A stretch of 11,669 bases of DNA from an uncultured Collinsella sp. (lineage in GTDB: Bacteria; Actinomycetota; Coriobacteriia; Coriobacteriales; Coriobacteriaceae), in assembly GCA_900765115.1 (NCBI GenBank), contig CAAFQK010000075.1, forward strand, positions 1 through 11,669, written 5' to 3'. Below the pieces are notes generated by a model, which was not told where the DNA came from, ran no database searches, and saw only the letters and a program-made list of their open reading frames with translations. The translations under genes and the position numbers were made by a program. Shown here in pieces: positions 1 to 6,244 of this stretch (position 1 is the stretch's first letter; each line of letters opens with the position of its first letter).

Positions 1-46
1 CGCAGCGCGCGGACGCGATTCCCTTCCCCGCCACCTTGAATTGACT

Positions 47-76
47 AGGACCTCTGCAAAGGGGTCCTTTTCTTTT
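47..76 (+). terminator. Intrinsic terminator, first repeat copy
   Basis: A 9-bp stem, AGGACCTCT with AGGGGTCCT (one G-T pair), closes on a GCAA tetraloop and is followed by TTTCTTTT. It lies 11 bases after the tRNA-like tail and would end the upstream tRNA transcript. Confidence 0.85.
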
Positions 77-91
77 ATGTAGCCCATGCAC

Positions 92-110
92 GGAATCGAA
101 CCCCGTGAGG
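92..110 (+). repeat. Inverted T-arm-like sequence
   Basis: GGAATCGAACCCCGTGAGG reads on the minus strand as a tRNA T-arm (GGTTCGATTCC context). No tRNA body accompanies it on that strand. It has the same place and form as the sequences that follow the tRNA-Arg genes at 10991, 11232 and 11657. Confidence 0.6.
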
Positions 111-124
111 GCGCGGAGCTGAGG

Positions 125-200
125 AAACGCGCAAGCGTTTTCCAGCGTAGCTCGCAAGGCGCGCAAGCGCCGCAGCGGTCCGTCCGCGCAGCGCGCGGAC
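125..200 (+). repeat. Chain of short GC-rich hairpins
   Basis: Three perfect hairpins follow one another. The first, 125-140, is AAACGC-GCAA-GCGTTT. The second, 158-171, is GGCGC-GCAA-GCGCC. The third, 182-200, has an 8-bp stem GTCCGCGC/GCGCGGAC around AGC. The first two close on GNRA-type GCAA loops. The first is nested within a weaker GAGCT/AGCTC pairing. The right half of the third hairpin is what survives at bases 1-14. No coding potential is evident. A similar chain occurs at 11251-11346 before the duplicated tRNA-Arg tail. Confidence 0.65.
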
Positions 201-232
201 GCGATTCCCTTCCCCGCCACCTTGAATTGACT

Positions 233-262
233 AGGACCTCTGCAAAGGGGTCCTTTTCTTTT
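233..262 (+). terminator. Intrinsic terminator, second repeat copy
   Basis: This is an exact repeat of the terminator at 47-76, with the same 9-bp stem, GCAA loop and T-rich tail, 186 bp further on. Two terminators in series follow the off-window tRNA. Confidence 0.85.
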
Positions 263-399
263 ATTGAGGGCTCTGCGGAAATTGCGTCCCGGAATTTGGC
301 TTCAGAGTGGGATGCGCTTTCCGGCGCTTACTTCCGACGTGCGTGCACATCTCGGGCCCGCCCGCTCAGACATTCCTCCCGCTTTTGCGCCACTTTACA

Positions 400-411
400 G
401 ACCGTTCGGTC
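400..411. promoter_or_regulatory. Candidate TetR-type operator
   Basis: GACCGTTCGGTC is a perfect 12-bp palindrome. The flanks continue the symmetry imperfectly, with ACA on the left and TCTGT on the right displaced by three bases. TetR-family repressors often bind palindromes built on ACCGnnCGGT. It ends about 19 bp before the -10 at 431, where a repressor would cover the -35 region. No tetR-like gene lies in the window, so the assignment rests on pattern alone. Confidence 0.4.
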
Positions 412-430
412 GTCTGTCCGCATGCGCGGG

Positions 431-436
431 TATACT
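431..436 (+). promoter_or_regulatory. Likely -10 of the GH5-like gene
   Basis: TATACT matches the sigma-70 -10 consensus at five of six positions and would give a leader of about 60 nt. The region 17-20 bp upstream has no good -35 and is occupied by the palindrome at 400-411. A 7-bp hairpin with a TCG loop (TGCAGGC/GCCTGCA, 466-482) sits in the leader just before the ribosome binding site. The rest of 265-501 shows nothing recognisable. Confidence 0.5.
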
Positions 437-501
437 CAAAACGATACTTTTCCTATGCAATACGATGCAGGCTCGGCCTGCACGATCCGAAGGGGGCAGT
501 G

Positions 502-1563
502 ATGGAGAGGATACTCGGCGTTAATCTCTCTGGCTGGTTTATTCCCGAGCCTTGGGTGACCCCGTCGCTATACGCGGCGACCGGTGCATCCAACGCGGCC
601 GAGCTGCAGGAGGCCATGGGCACCGCCGCCTATAACGAGCGCATGCGCCGTCATTACGAGACGTTTGTGAGCGAGGACGATTTCCGTCGCATGGCGCAGA
701 TCGGCCTCAACGCCGTGCGCCTGCCGGTGCCTTGGTATGCCTTTGGCTCACAGGAGTCCGATGCCTCCTACATCTCGGTTGTCGATTACATCGACCGCGC
801 GATTGAGTGGGCTGCCAAGTACAACATTCGCGTGCTGCTTGACCTGGCGACTGTGCCCGGTGGCCAGGGCGATTCCAACGATTCGCCCGCCACGCCGGAG
901 GCTGTTGCCGAGTGGCATTCGTCCACCAACGGTCGTCATGTCGCACTCGACGTGCTCGAGCGCTTGGCCGATCGCTACGGCGAGGCCGAGAGCCTGCTGG
1001 GTATTGAGCTGCTGGATACGCCGCAGATGAGTGTCCGCAAGAGCCTCTTCACCATGACGGATGGCATTCCTGCTCACTACCTGCGCAATTTCTATCGCGA
1101 TGCTTACGAGCTCGTCCGTTCGTATATGCCCGAGGATAAGATCGTCGTTTTCTCGTCGTCGGGGCATCCCAGCGAGTGGAAGCATTTTATGCGCGGCGCC
1201 AAGTACAAGAACGTCTACATGGACCTTCACCTGTACCATTACCGCGACGAGCATGCGCTCGACATCACGAGCCCCCGCGGGCTGACGACGGCGATTTCGC
1301 GTAACAAGCGCGAGCTTAAAGAAGCGATTTCAACTGGGTTCCCCGTGCTGGTGGGCGAATGGTCGGGCGCGGCGATCTTTGCCAACTCGTCGGTTACGCC
1401 CGAGGGCCGCAATGCCTACGAGCGCGTGTTTATCGCCAATCAGCTGGCTTCGTTTGCGCCGGCTGCCGGTTGGTTCTTCCAAACGTGGAAGACCGAGAAG
1501 CGCATTGCAGCATGGGACGCCCGCGCGGCGCTCGGCACGCTCGAGCGCGGCATGATTGAATAG
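502..1563 (+). CDS. GH5 exo-1,3-beta-glucanase-like protein lacking the acid/base Glu
   Basis: This 353-aa protein has the fold signatures of the yeast exo-1,3-beta-glucanase branch of glycoside hydrolase family 5. They are GVNLSGWFIPEPWVTPSLY near the N-terminus, HYETFVSEDDF (51-61), GLNAVRLPVPWYAF (68-81), DLHLYHY (241-247), GEWSGA (285-290) and GWFFQTWKTE (323-332). The predicted nucleophile E286, R73 and H243 are present. The usual NEP triplet carrying the acid/base Glu reads D172-T173-P174, and the His of the DLHGxPGSQ motif is Ala116. Hydrolysis by the normal retaining mechanism is therefore doubtful, and a carbohydrate-binding or altered role is possible. No signal peptide or membrane segment is visible, so it is probably cytoplasmic. 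The start at 502 follows AAGGGGG at the right spacing; an in-frame start at 307 would put an unrelated tail before the domain and lies upstream of the promoter. The stop is 6 bp before rsmI, suggesting cotranscription. Confidence 0.85.
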   Translation: MERILGVNLSGWFIPEPWVTPSLYAATGASNAAELQEAMGTAAYNERMRRHYETFVSEDDFRRMAQIGLNAVRLPVPWYAFGSQESDASYISVVDYIDRAIEWAAKYNIRVLLDLATVPGGQGDSNDSPATPEAVAEWHSSTNGRHVALDVLERLADRYGEAESLLGIELLDTPQMSVRKSLFTMTDGIPAHYLRNFYRDAYELVRSYMPEDKIVVFSSSGHPSEWKHFMRGAKYKNVYMDLHLYHYRDEHALDITSPRGLTTAISRNKRELKEAISTGFPVLVGEWSGAAIFANSSVTPEGRNAYERVFIANQLASFAPAAGWFFQTWKTEKRIAAWDARAALGTLERGMIE

Positions 1564-1569
1564 GTTGAT

Positions 1570-2448
1570 ATGACGCAAAACAGCGCCCATACGGGCAAAC
1601 TCTATGTGGTCGGCACGCCCATCGGCAACCTGGGCGACCTGTCCCCGCGCGTTGGCGAAGCCTTTGCCGCTGCCGATGTCATCTGCTGCGAAGACACGCG
1701 TGTGACGTCAAAGCTGCTGATGCACCTGGGCATTTCCAAGCCGCTTGTCCGTTGCGACGAGAATGTGATCGCCAGCCGCGCCGCCGGCCTGGTCGACCGC
1801 CTGCTGGCGGGGGAGACCCTCGCCTTTGCCTCGGACGCCGGCATGCCGAGCGTGTCCGATCCCGGCCAGGCGCTGGTCGAGGCGGCACGTGAGGCCGATG
1901 TGCCCGTCGAAGTTATTCCCGGGCCCTCCGCTTGCGTCACGGCGCTCGTTTCGTCCGGCATTCCCTGTGAGCATTTTTTCTTTGAGGGCTTTTTGGGCCG
2001 AAAGCACGGCGACCGCGTGCGTCGTTTGCAGCGCCTTGCCGTGGTTCCCGGCGCACTCATCTTCTACGAGTCTCCACATCGCATCGTGGCGACGCTCGAG
2101 GCCGTGGCAGAGGTTTTTCCCCAGCGTGAGGTTGCCGTCTGCCGCGAGCTCACCAAGCTGCACGAGGAAGTCTTGCGCGGGCCCGCTGCCCAGCTTGCTG
2201 AGGAGCTGCGTGCTCGCGGCGAGGTAAAGGGCGAGATTGCGCTGGTCATCGCGCCGCCGAGCGAGGATGAGGAGGCCGGTATCGTGCCGGTTGGCGCCGC
2301 GGCAGCGGATCCCGACGAGGCCCTGCGCGAGGATATCCGCGCCGCGCTCGAGGAGGGGGAGCCCGCGTCTGCGGTGGCCAAGCGCCTGTCTCAGAAGTAT
2401 TCGCGCCGCAAGCGCGATGTCTATGCCATGGTGCTCGATATGCAATAG
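1570..2448 (+). CDS. rsmI: 16S rRNA (cytidine-1402-2'-O)-methyltransferase RsmI
   Basis: RsmI methylates the 2'-O of C1402 in the ribosomal P site using SAM. The 292 residues, the usual family length, contain the tetrapyrrole-methylase-type fold: LYVVGTPIGNLGDLSPR (11-27), CEDTRVTSKLL (40-50), FASDAGMPSVSDPG (86-99), VIPGPSACVTAL (115-126), FYESPHRI (165-172) and GEIALVIAP (221-229). The last ~45 residues form the small basic helical C-terminal domain common in this family. The start is 6 bp after the GH5-like stop and has only a weak AGG at 1562-1564, overlapping that stop. Translation probably depends on coupling to the upstream gene. No separate promoter is visible. Confidence 0.97.
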   Translation: MTQNSAHTGKLYVVGTPIGNLGDLSPRVGEAFAAADVICCEDTRVTSKLLMHLGISKPLVRCDENVIASRAAGLVDRLLAGETLAFASDAGMPSVSDPGQALVEAAREADVPVEVIPGPSACVTALVSSGIPCEHFFFEGFLGRKHGDRVRRLQRLAVVPGALIFYESPHRIVATLEAVAEVFPQREVAVCRELTKLHEEVLRGPAAQLAEELRARGEVKGEIALVIAPPSEDEEAGIVPVGAAAADPDEALREDIRAALEEGEPASAVAKRLSQKYSRRKRDVYAMVLDMQ

Positions 2449-2472
2449 ATGGAGGATATCCAGCCCTTGCGC

Positions 2473-2478
2473 TAGAAT
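2473..2478 (+). promoter_or_regulatory. Possible -10 of metG
   Basis: TAGAAT lies 39 bp before the metG start, but no good -35 sits 17 bp upstream. A 6-bp inverted repeat, GAGGAT (2452-2457) with ATCCTC (2480-2485), brackets it. The 69-bp gap is too short for a T-box or a SAM riboswitch, and none is visible. The strong ribosome binding site GGAGG is at 2504-2508. Confidence 0.35.
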
Positions 2479-2517
2479 CATCCTCTGTATGCAACGTTTT
2501 TCTGGAGGACAAACCCC

Positions 2518-4119
2518 ATGGATCAAAGCAAGCCTTCGTTCTTTATCACGACGCCCATCTACTACGTCAACGCCGATCCGCACCTGGGCACGGCTTATTC
2601 CACCATCATCGCCGACGTTCAGGCCCGCTATCGCCGCTCCGCCGGCTATAACGTCAAGTTCCTGACCGGCATGGACGAGCACGGCGAGAAGGTCGCCGAG
2701 GCCGCAGCCAAGCATGGCATGACGCCGCAGGAGTGGACCGACAGCCAGGCCCCGCACTTCAAGGAGCTTTGGAACAAGCTCGAGATTTCCAACGACGACT
2801 TCATCCGCACCACCGAGCCGCGCCAGCATCATGCCGTGCAGTACCTGTGGGAGCGCATGAAGGAGTCCGGTTACCTGTATAAGGGCAGCTACGACGGCTG
2901 GTATTGCGTGCCTGACGAGACCTACTTCACCGATACGCAGGTTCAGAAGGGCGACGAGGAGTACGGCAGCGTCGGCCAGCACCTGTGCCCCGACTGCCAC
3001 CGTCCGCTTGAGCGCGTGCAGGAGGAGTCCTACTTCTTTAAGCTTTCCGCCTTCCAGGACAAGCTACTCAAGCTTTATGACGAGCACCCCGACTTTGTCG
3101 AGCCCGCGTTCCGCATGAACGAGGTGCGCAGCTTTGTCGAAGGCGGCCTTAACGACCTTTCCGTGAGCCGCACGAGCTTTGACTGGGGCATTCAGGTCCC
3201 GTTTGACGAGGGCCACGTGACCTACGTGTGGTTCGATGCGCTGCTCAACTATATGACGGCCGTCGGCTACGGTGTCGACACCGACGAGGCGCGTGCCGAG
3301 CTGGCCTATCGCTGGCCCGCGCAGTTCCACATCGTGGGCAAGGACATCATCCGCTTCCACTGCGTCATTTGGCCCGCCATGCTCATGGCCATCGGCGAGG
3401 CCCTGCCCGAGCACGTCTTTGCCCACGGCTTCCTGACCGTGCGTAATGCCGAGACCGGCAAGGCCGAGAAGATGTCCAAGAGCCGCGGCAACGCTATCGC
3501 TCCGCAGGACGTTATCGACATGTTGGGCGTTGAGGGCTATCGCTATTACTTCATGACCGACGTCGTCCCCGGCACCGACGGTGCCATCAGTTTCGATCGC
3601 ATGGAGCAGGTCTACAACGCCGACCTGGCCAACAGCTGGGGCAACCTTATCTCGCGTTCGCTCAACATGAGCGGCAAGTACTTTGACGGTTGCGCGCCCG
3701 CCAAGCCCGCGTCGTTCGATGCGTTCGAAAACCCGCTGGCAAAGATCGCCGATGGCCTGGTCGAGCGCTACATGGCCAAGATGGACGTGCTCGATTACGG
3801 TGGAGCTAAGGACGAGGTCATGGAGCTCATCCACGCCGCCAACCACTACATCGAGGACTCTGAGCCCTGGGCGCTTGCCAAGGACGAGGCCAAGGCTGAC
3901 GAGCTGGCATTTGTGATCTACAACCTGCTCGAGGCCATCCGCATCGCCGCTCACCTGCTGATGCCGCTCATGCCCCAGACTTCTGCCGAGGCTCTGCGCC
4001 GCCTGTCCTGCGAGGACGAGGCCGCGAGCGACGACCTCAAGGGCATTTGCGCTTGGGGCCTGCTTGCTGGTGGTCAGCCCGTCGAGAAGGGCGATCCGCT
4101 GTTCCCGCGTCTGGCGTAG
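2518..4119 (+). CDS. metG: Methionyl-tRNA synthetase
   Basis: MetRS charges tRNA-Met, including the initiator, with methionine in the cytoplasm. The class I signatures are clear: PIYYVNADPHLGTAYS with HLGT (22-25) as the HIGH motif, TGMDEHGEKV, the anticodon-facing NxWGNLISR segment, and KMSKS at 318-322. The connective peptide has a CPDC pair (C157, C160), but the first knuckle reads C130-V-P-D, so the zinc site is partial. At 533 aa it is the compact form without the C-terminal Trbp111-like tRNA-binding domain of longer MetRSs. Start and ribosome binding site (GGAGG, 9-nt spacer) are unambiguous. Codon bias is very strong, as expected for high expression; this also leaves a long open antisense frame that is not a gene. 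A terminator follows. Confidence 0.98.
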   Translation: MDQSKPSFFITTPIYYVNADPHLGTAYSTIIADVQARYRRSAGYNVKFLTGMDEHGEKVAEAAAKHGMTPQEWTDSQAPHFKELWNKLEISNDDFIRTTEPRQHHAVQYLWERMKESGYLYKGSYDGWYCVPDETYFTDTQVQKGDEEYGSVGQHLCPDCHRPLERVQEESYFFKLSAFQDKLLKLYDEHPDFVEPAFRMNEVRSFVEGGLNDLSVSRTSFDWGIQVPFDEGHVTYVWFDALLNYMTAVGYGVDTDEARAELAYRWPAQFHIVGKDIIRFHCVIWPAMLMAIGEALPEHVFAHGFLTVRNAETGKAEKMSKSRGNAIAPQDVIDMLGVEGYRYYFMTDVVPGTDGAISFDRMEQVYNADLANSWGNLISRSLNMSGKYFDGCAPAKPASFDAFENPLAKIADGLVERYMAKMDVLDYGGAKDEVMELIHAANHYIEDSEPWALAKDEAKADELAFVIYNLLEAIRIAAHLLMPLMPQTSAEALRRLSCEDEAASDDLKGICAWGLLAGGQPVEKGDPLFPRLA

Positions 4120-4161
4120 AGACCGCGCGAGCGCCATATCGGCAATTTGCTGTTTAGCTGT

Positions 4162-4197
4162 AAGGGCATGGCCGCCACGGTCCATGCCCTTTTGTTT
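4162..4197 (+). terminator. Intrinsic terminator after metG
   Basis: AAGGGCATGG (4162-4171) pairs perfectly with CCATGCCCTT (4182-4191) around a 10-nt loop and is followed by TTGTTT. It ends the metG transcript or attenuates read-through into rsmA. No convincing promoter lies between it and rsmA, so some read-through is likely. Confidence 0.85.
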
Positions 4198-4229
4198 CAA
4201 GACGCCGCCATCATGCTAAGGAGGCAACC

Positions 4230-5090
4230 ATGACAACTTCGCCTTTGGCAAACCCCACGGCCACCAGGGAGCTGCTAGAGGAGTTTGGCCTTGCGACTAA
4301 GCATCGCCTGGGCCAGAACTTTCTAATCGACAATCATGTGATCGAGCGTATCTGCGAGCTTGCCGAGCTTGCAGGTGACGAGCGCGTACTCGAGGTGGGT
4401 CCGGGTTGCGGCACGTTGACACTTGCGTTGCTGCAGGAGGCGGCGTGCGTTACGTCGATCGAGGCCGATCCCGAGCTTGAGCCGGTGCTTGACGCCCACG
4501 CCGCCGACTATGCCAACTTCCGCTTTATCATGGGCGATGCGCTCAAGGTGGGCCCGGAGCAGATTGAGCAGGTTGCGGGCGGTACGCCGACGGTGTTTGT
4601 CGCGAATCTGCCCTACAACGTGGCGGCGACGATCATCCTTCAGTTCTTCCAGACGATGCCCGCGCTTAAGCGCGCTGTCGTCATGGTTCAAAAGGAGGTT
4701 GCCGATCGCATTGCCGCAACGCCCGGTAACAAGACCTATGGCGGCTACACGGCAAAACTCGGCCTGTACGCGCAGGTGACGGGTCGCTTTGAGGTGCCGC
4801 CGCGTTGCTTTATGCCGGCGCCGCACGTGGACTCGGCCGTCGCGCGTATCGACCGTGTTGACGGCGTGGTGCCCGAGGGGCTCGATCGCGAATTTGTGGC
4901 CCGCGTGATTGATGCTGCATTTGCTCAGCGTCGCAAGACCATCCGCAATTCCATGAGCGCCAACGGCTTTGCCAAGGACGTGCTCGATGCTGCCTTTGAG
5001 GCTTGCGGTATTGCACCCACCACGCGCGCCGAGACGCTTGATGTTGCTGACTTTGTCCGTCTGGCCCAGGAGCTAATCCATGATGCCTAA
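4230..5090 (+). CDS. rsmA: 16S rRNA (A1518/A1519-N6)-dimethyltransferase RsmA/KsgA
   Basis: RsmA dimethylates two adjacent adenosines in the 3'-terminal helix of 16S rRNA late in 30S assembly; its loss classically gives kasugamycin resistance. The 286-aa protein shows LGQNFLID (27-34), the SAM-binding LEVGPGCGTLT, the acidic IEADPEL, and the catalytic NLPY motif at 126-129. The C-terminal segment includes FMPAPHVDSAV and AFAQRRKTIRNS. Length and motifs are typical. The start follows a strong AAGGAGG (4218-4224, 5-nt spacer). The stop lies inside tatD, an 11-bp overlap indicating translational coupling. Confidence 0.97.
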   Translation: MTTSPLANPTATRELLEEFGLATKHRLGQNFLIDNHVIERICELAELAGDERVLEVGPGCGTLTLALLQEAACVTSIEADPELEPVLDAHAADYANFRFIMGDALKVGPEQIEQVAGGTPTVFVANLPYNVAATIILQFFQTMPALKRAVVMVQKEVADRIAATPGNKTYGGYTAKLGLYAQVTGRFEVPPRCFMPAPHVDSAVARIDRVDGVVPEGLDREFVARVIDAAFAQRRKTIRNSMSANGFAKDVLDAAFEACGIAPTTRAETLDVADFVRLAQELIHDA

Positions 5091-5997
5091 TGCCGAACGT
5101 GTGACGTTTACCAAGAAAAAGAAGACGGTTGCTTGTCCCGTGCCCTTGGCACCGCTTGCCGACACGCATGCGCATCTGCTTTCGTTCTGGGGCAAGGATG
5201 TGCCTGAGACGCTCGTGCGTGCCAAGGCGGCGGGCGTCGACCTGTTGGTGACGATGTTCGACCCCATCGCTGATAAACGCAGCGTGACGGACTATAGCGA
5301 CTGGCTGACGCGCGAGATTCTGCCGATGCAGGATATCCCGCAGATCAAGTATCTTGCCGGCGTGCATCCGTATGGCGCGCCGGACTATGCCGACGACGTT
5401 CACGCACAGGTCGTTGCCGCACTCGATGATCCCTTATGCGCCGGTATTGGCGAAATCGGCCTGGACTACCACATGGACTATGACGACGATATCGCGCCGG
5501 CACCCCATAACGTGCAGATTGACTGCATGGCGCGCCAGCTCGAGCTTGCCGTGTGCCGTAACGTGCCGGTGGAGCTACATCTGCGTCACGAGGACACGGA
5601 CCAGGAGCGCACCTCGCACGTGGACGCCTACAACGTGCTTCGTGAGGTGGGCGTGCCCCAGGCCGGTTGTGTGCTGCACTGCTTTGGCGAGGACCGCGCC
5701 ACGATGGAGCGCTTTGTGGAGCTGGGCTGCTATATCGCCTATGGTGGTGCGGCCACCTTCAAGCGCAACGACGACGTGCGCGAGGCATTTGCGGCAACCC
5801 CACTCGATCGAATTTTGTTCGAGACGGATTGCCCGTATATGGCTCCGGAGCCCATCCGCGGTCTTGAATGCGAGCCCGCAATGATCTCCATTACGGCAAA
5901 CGCGCTGGTTAACGACCGTGTCGATCGCACTGGTGAGGACGCCGAAACAATCGCGCAAGCCGCTTGGGAGAATGCCTGCAAACTTTTTCAAAAATAG
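5080..5997 (+). CDS. tatD: TatD-family metal-dependent deoxyribonuclease
   Basis: TatD enzymes are TIM-barrel, two-metal 3'-5' exonucleases linked to DNA repair and turnover. The metal-ligand pattern is complete: HxH at H30/H32 (DTHAH), E125 in GEIGLDYH, H167 in ELHLRH, H200 in VLHCF and D250 in FETDCPYMAP. At 305 aa it is longer than the usual ~260. The excess includes a lysine-rich N-terminal tail (KKKK at 12-15) before the barrel. AGGAG (5068-5072) supports ATG 5080; a second in-frame ATG follows at 5083. It overlaps the rsmA end by 11 bp, so the two are expressed together. A substrate beyond DNA cannot be told from sequence. Confidence 0.93.
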   Translation: MMPNAERVTFTKKKKTVACPVPLAPLADTHAHLLSFWGKDVPETLVRAKAAGVDLLVTMFDPIADKRSVTDYSDWLTREILPMQDIPQIKYLAGVHPYGAPDYADDVHAQVVAALDDPLCAGIGEIGLDYHMDYDDDIAPAPHNVQIDCMARQLELAVCRNVPVELHLRHEDTDQERTSHVDAYNVLREVGVPQAGCVLHCFGEDRATMERFVELGCYIAYGGAATFKRNDDVREAFAATPLDRILFETDCPYMAPEPIRGLECEPAMISITANALVNDRVDRTGEDAETIAQAAWENACKLFQK

Positions 5998-6000
5998 TTC

Positions 6001-6029
6001 TTGCGTTCGTGGTGGCGCTCCGTTATTCT
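6001..6029 (+). promoter_or_regulatory. Promoter of tRNA-Leu
   Basis: TTGCGT (6001-6006) and TATTCT (6024-6029) are separated by 17 bp, and the predicted start falls just before the tRNA at 6041. It overlaps nothing but the end of tatD's flank. Confidence 0.6.
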
Positions 6030-6040
6030 AATTCCTGCAC

Positions 6041-6127
6041 GCGGGCGTGGCGGAATTGGCAGACGCGTACGGTTCAGGTCCGTATGGGGGCAACCCCATG
6101 AAGGTTCAAGTCCTTTCGCCCGCACCA
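6041..6127 (+). tRNA. tRNA-Leu (CAG)
   Basis: An 87-nt class II tRNA decodes CUG. The acceptor stem GCGGCGT-type pairing is replaced here by GCGGGCG/CGCCCGC, with discriminator A and encoded CCA (6125-6127). The anticodon stem TACGG/CCGTA encloses a loop with CAG at 6075-6077. The long variable arm is TGGGG-GCAA-CCCCA, and the T-loop is TTCAAGT. CTG is the dominant Leu codon in the neighbouring genes. Unlike the tRNA-Arg copies, no inverted T-arm-like sequence or hairpin chain follows its terminator. Confidence 0.97.
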
Positions 6128-6134
6128 TTAAATG

Positions 6135-6163
6135 AAAGAGCTCCCAGCAATGGGAGCTTTTTT
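6135..6163 (+). terminator. Intrinsic terminator of tRNA-Leu
   Basis: AGCTCCCA (6139-6146) pairs with TGGGAGCT (6151-6158) around a GCAA loop, followed by TTTTT. Every tRNA-associated terminator in this window has a GNRA loop. Confidence 0.9.
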
Positions 6164-6244
6164 GTTATGGGCCTCTTGTTGATGTCATGTTGCTGCTTCG
6201 TGCGGGTATCCTAGTGCCAACGTGTGCCTATCAGAGGAGAGACC

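Larger units (their letters stand above)
1..264 (+). repeat. Tandem repeat of a tRNA 3' tail plus terminator (about 186-bp period)
   Basis: Bases 1-78 recur without visible mismatch at 187-264, a period of 186. The repeated part has the right half of a GC-rich hairpin, then a tRNA-like 3' end (17-35 and 203-221), then a terminator. The tail reads as T-loop remnant, T-stem half, acceptor strand CCCCGCC, discriminator A and CC, followed by T, so CCA is incomplete. The matching 5' acceptor would be GGCGGGG, compatible for example with a tRNA-Tyr, but no tRNA body lies in the window. The parent gene is presumably just upstream. Bases 79-186 hold the rest of the unit. E. coli tyrT is followed by similar units of about 178 bp carrying the last 19 bp of the tRNA gene; the resemblance here is architectural only. 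Confidence 0.8.

Noticed and set aside
1..264. CRISPR array
   Set aside because: There are only two copies of a long repeat made of tRNA tail and terminator, with no regular short repeat-spacer pattern.
307..501. Upstream extension of the GH5-like gene to ATG 307
   Set aside because: The extra 65 residues are unlike any domain, cover the promoter, and the GH5 fold and ribosome binding site begin at 502.
86..502. 138-codon frame through the left repeats
   Set aside because: It runs through tRNA-tail repeats, a terminator and the promoter region, and has repeat-derived composition.
2449..2517. T-box or SAM riboswitch before metG
   Set aside because: The 69-bp gap is too short and shows no T-box sequence or terminator/antiterminator pair.
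2489..2665. Upstream frame overlapping the metG start
   Set aside because: It has no ribosome binding site of its own and continues as an out-of-frame shadow of metG.
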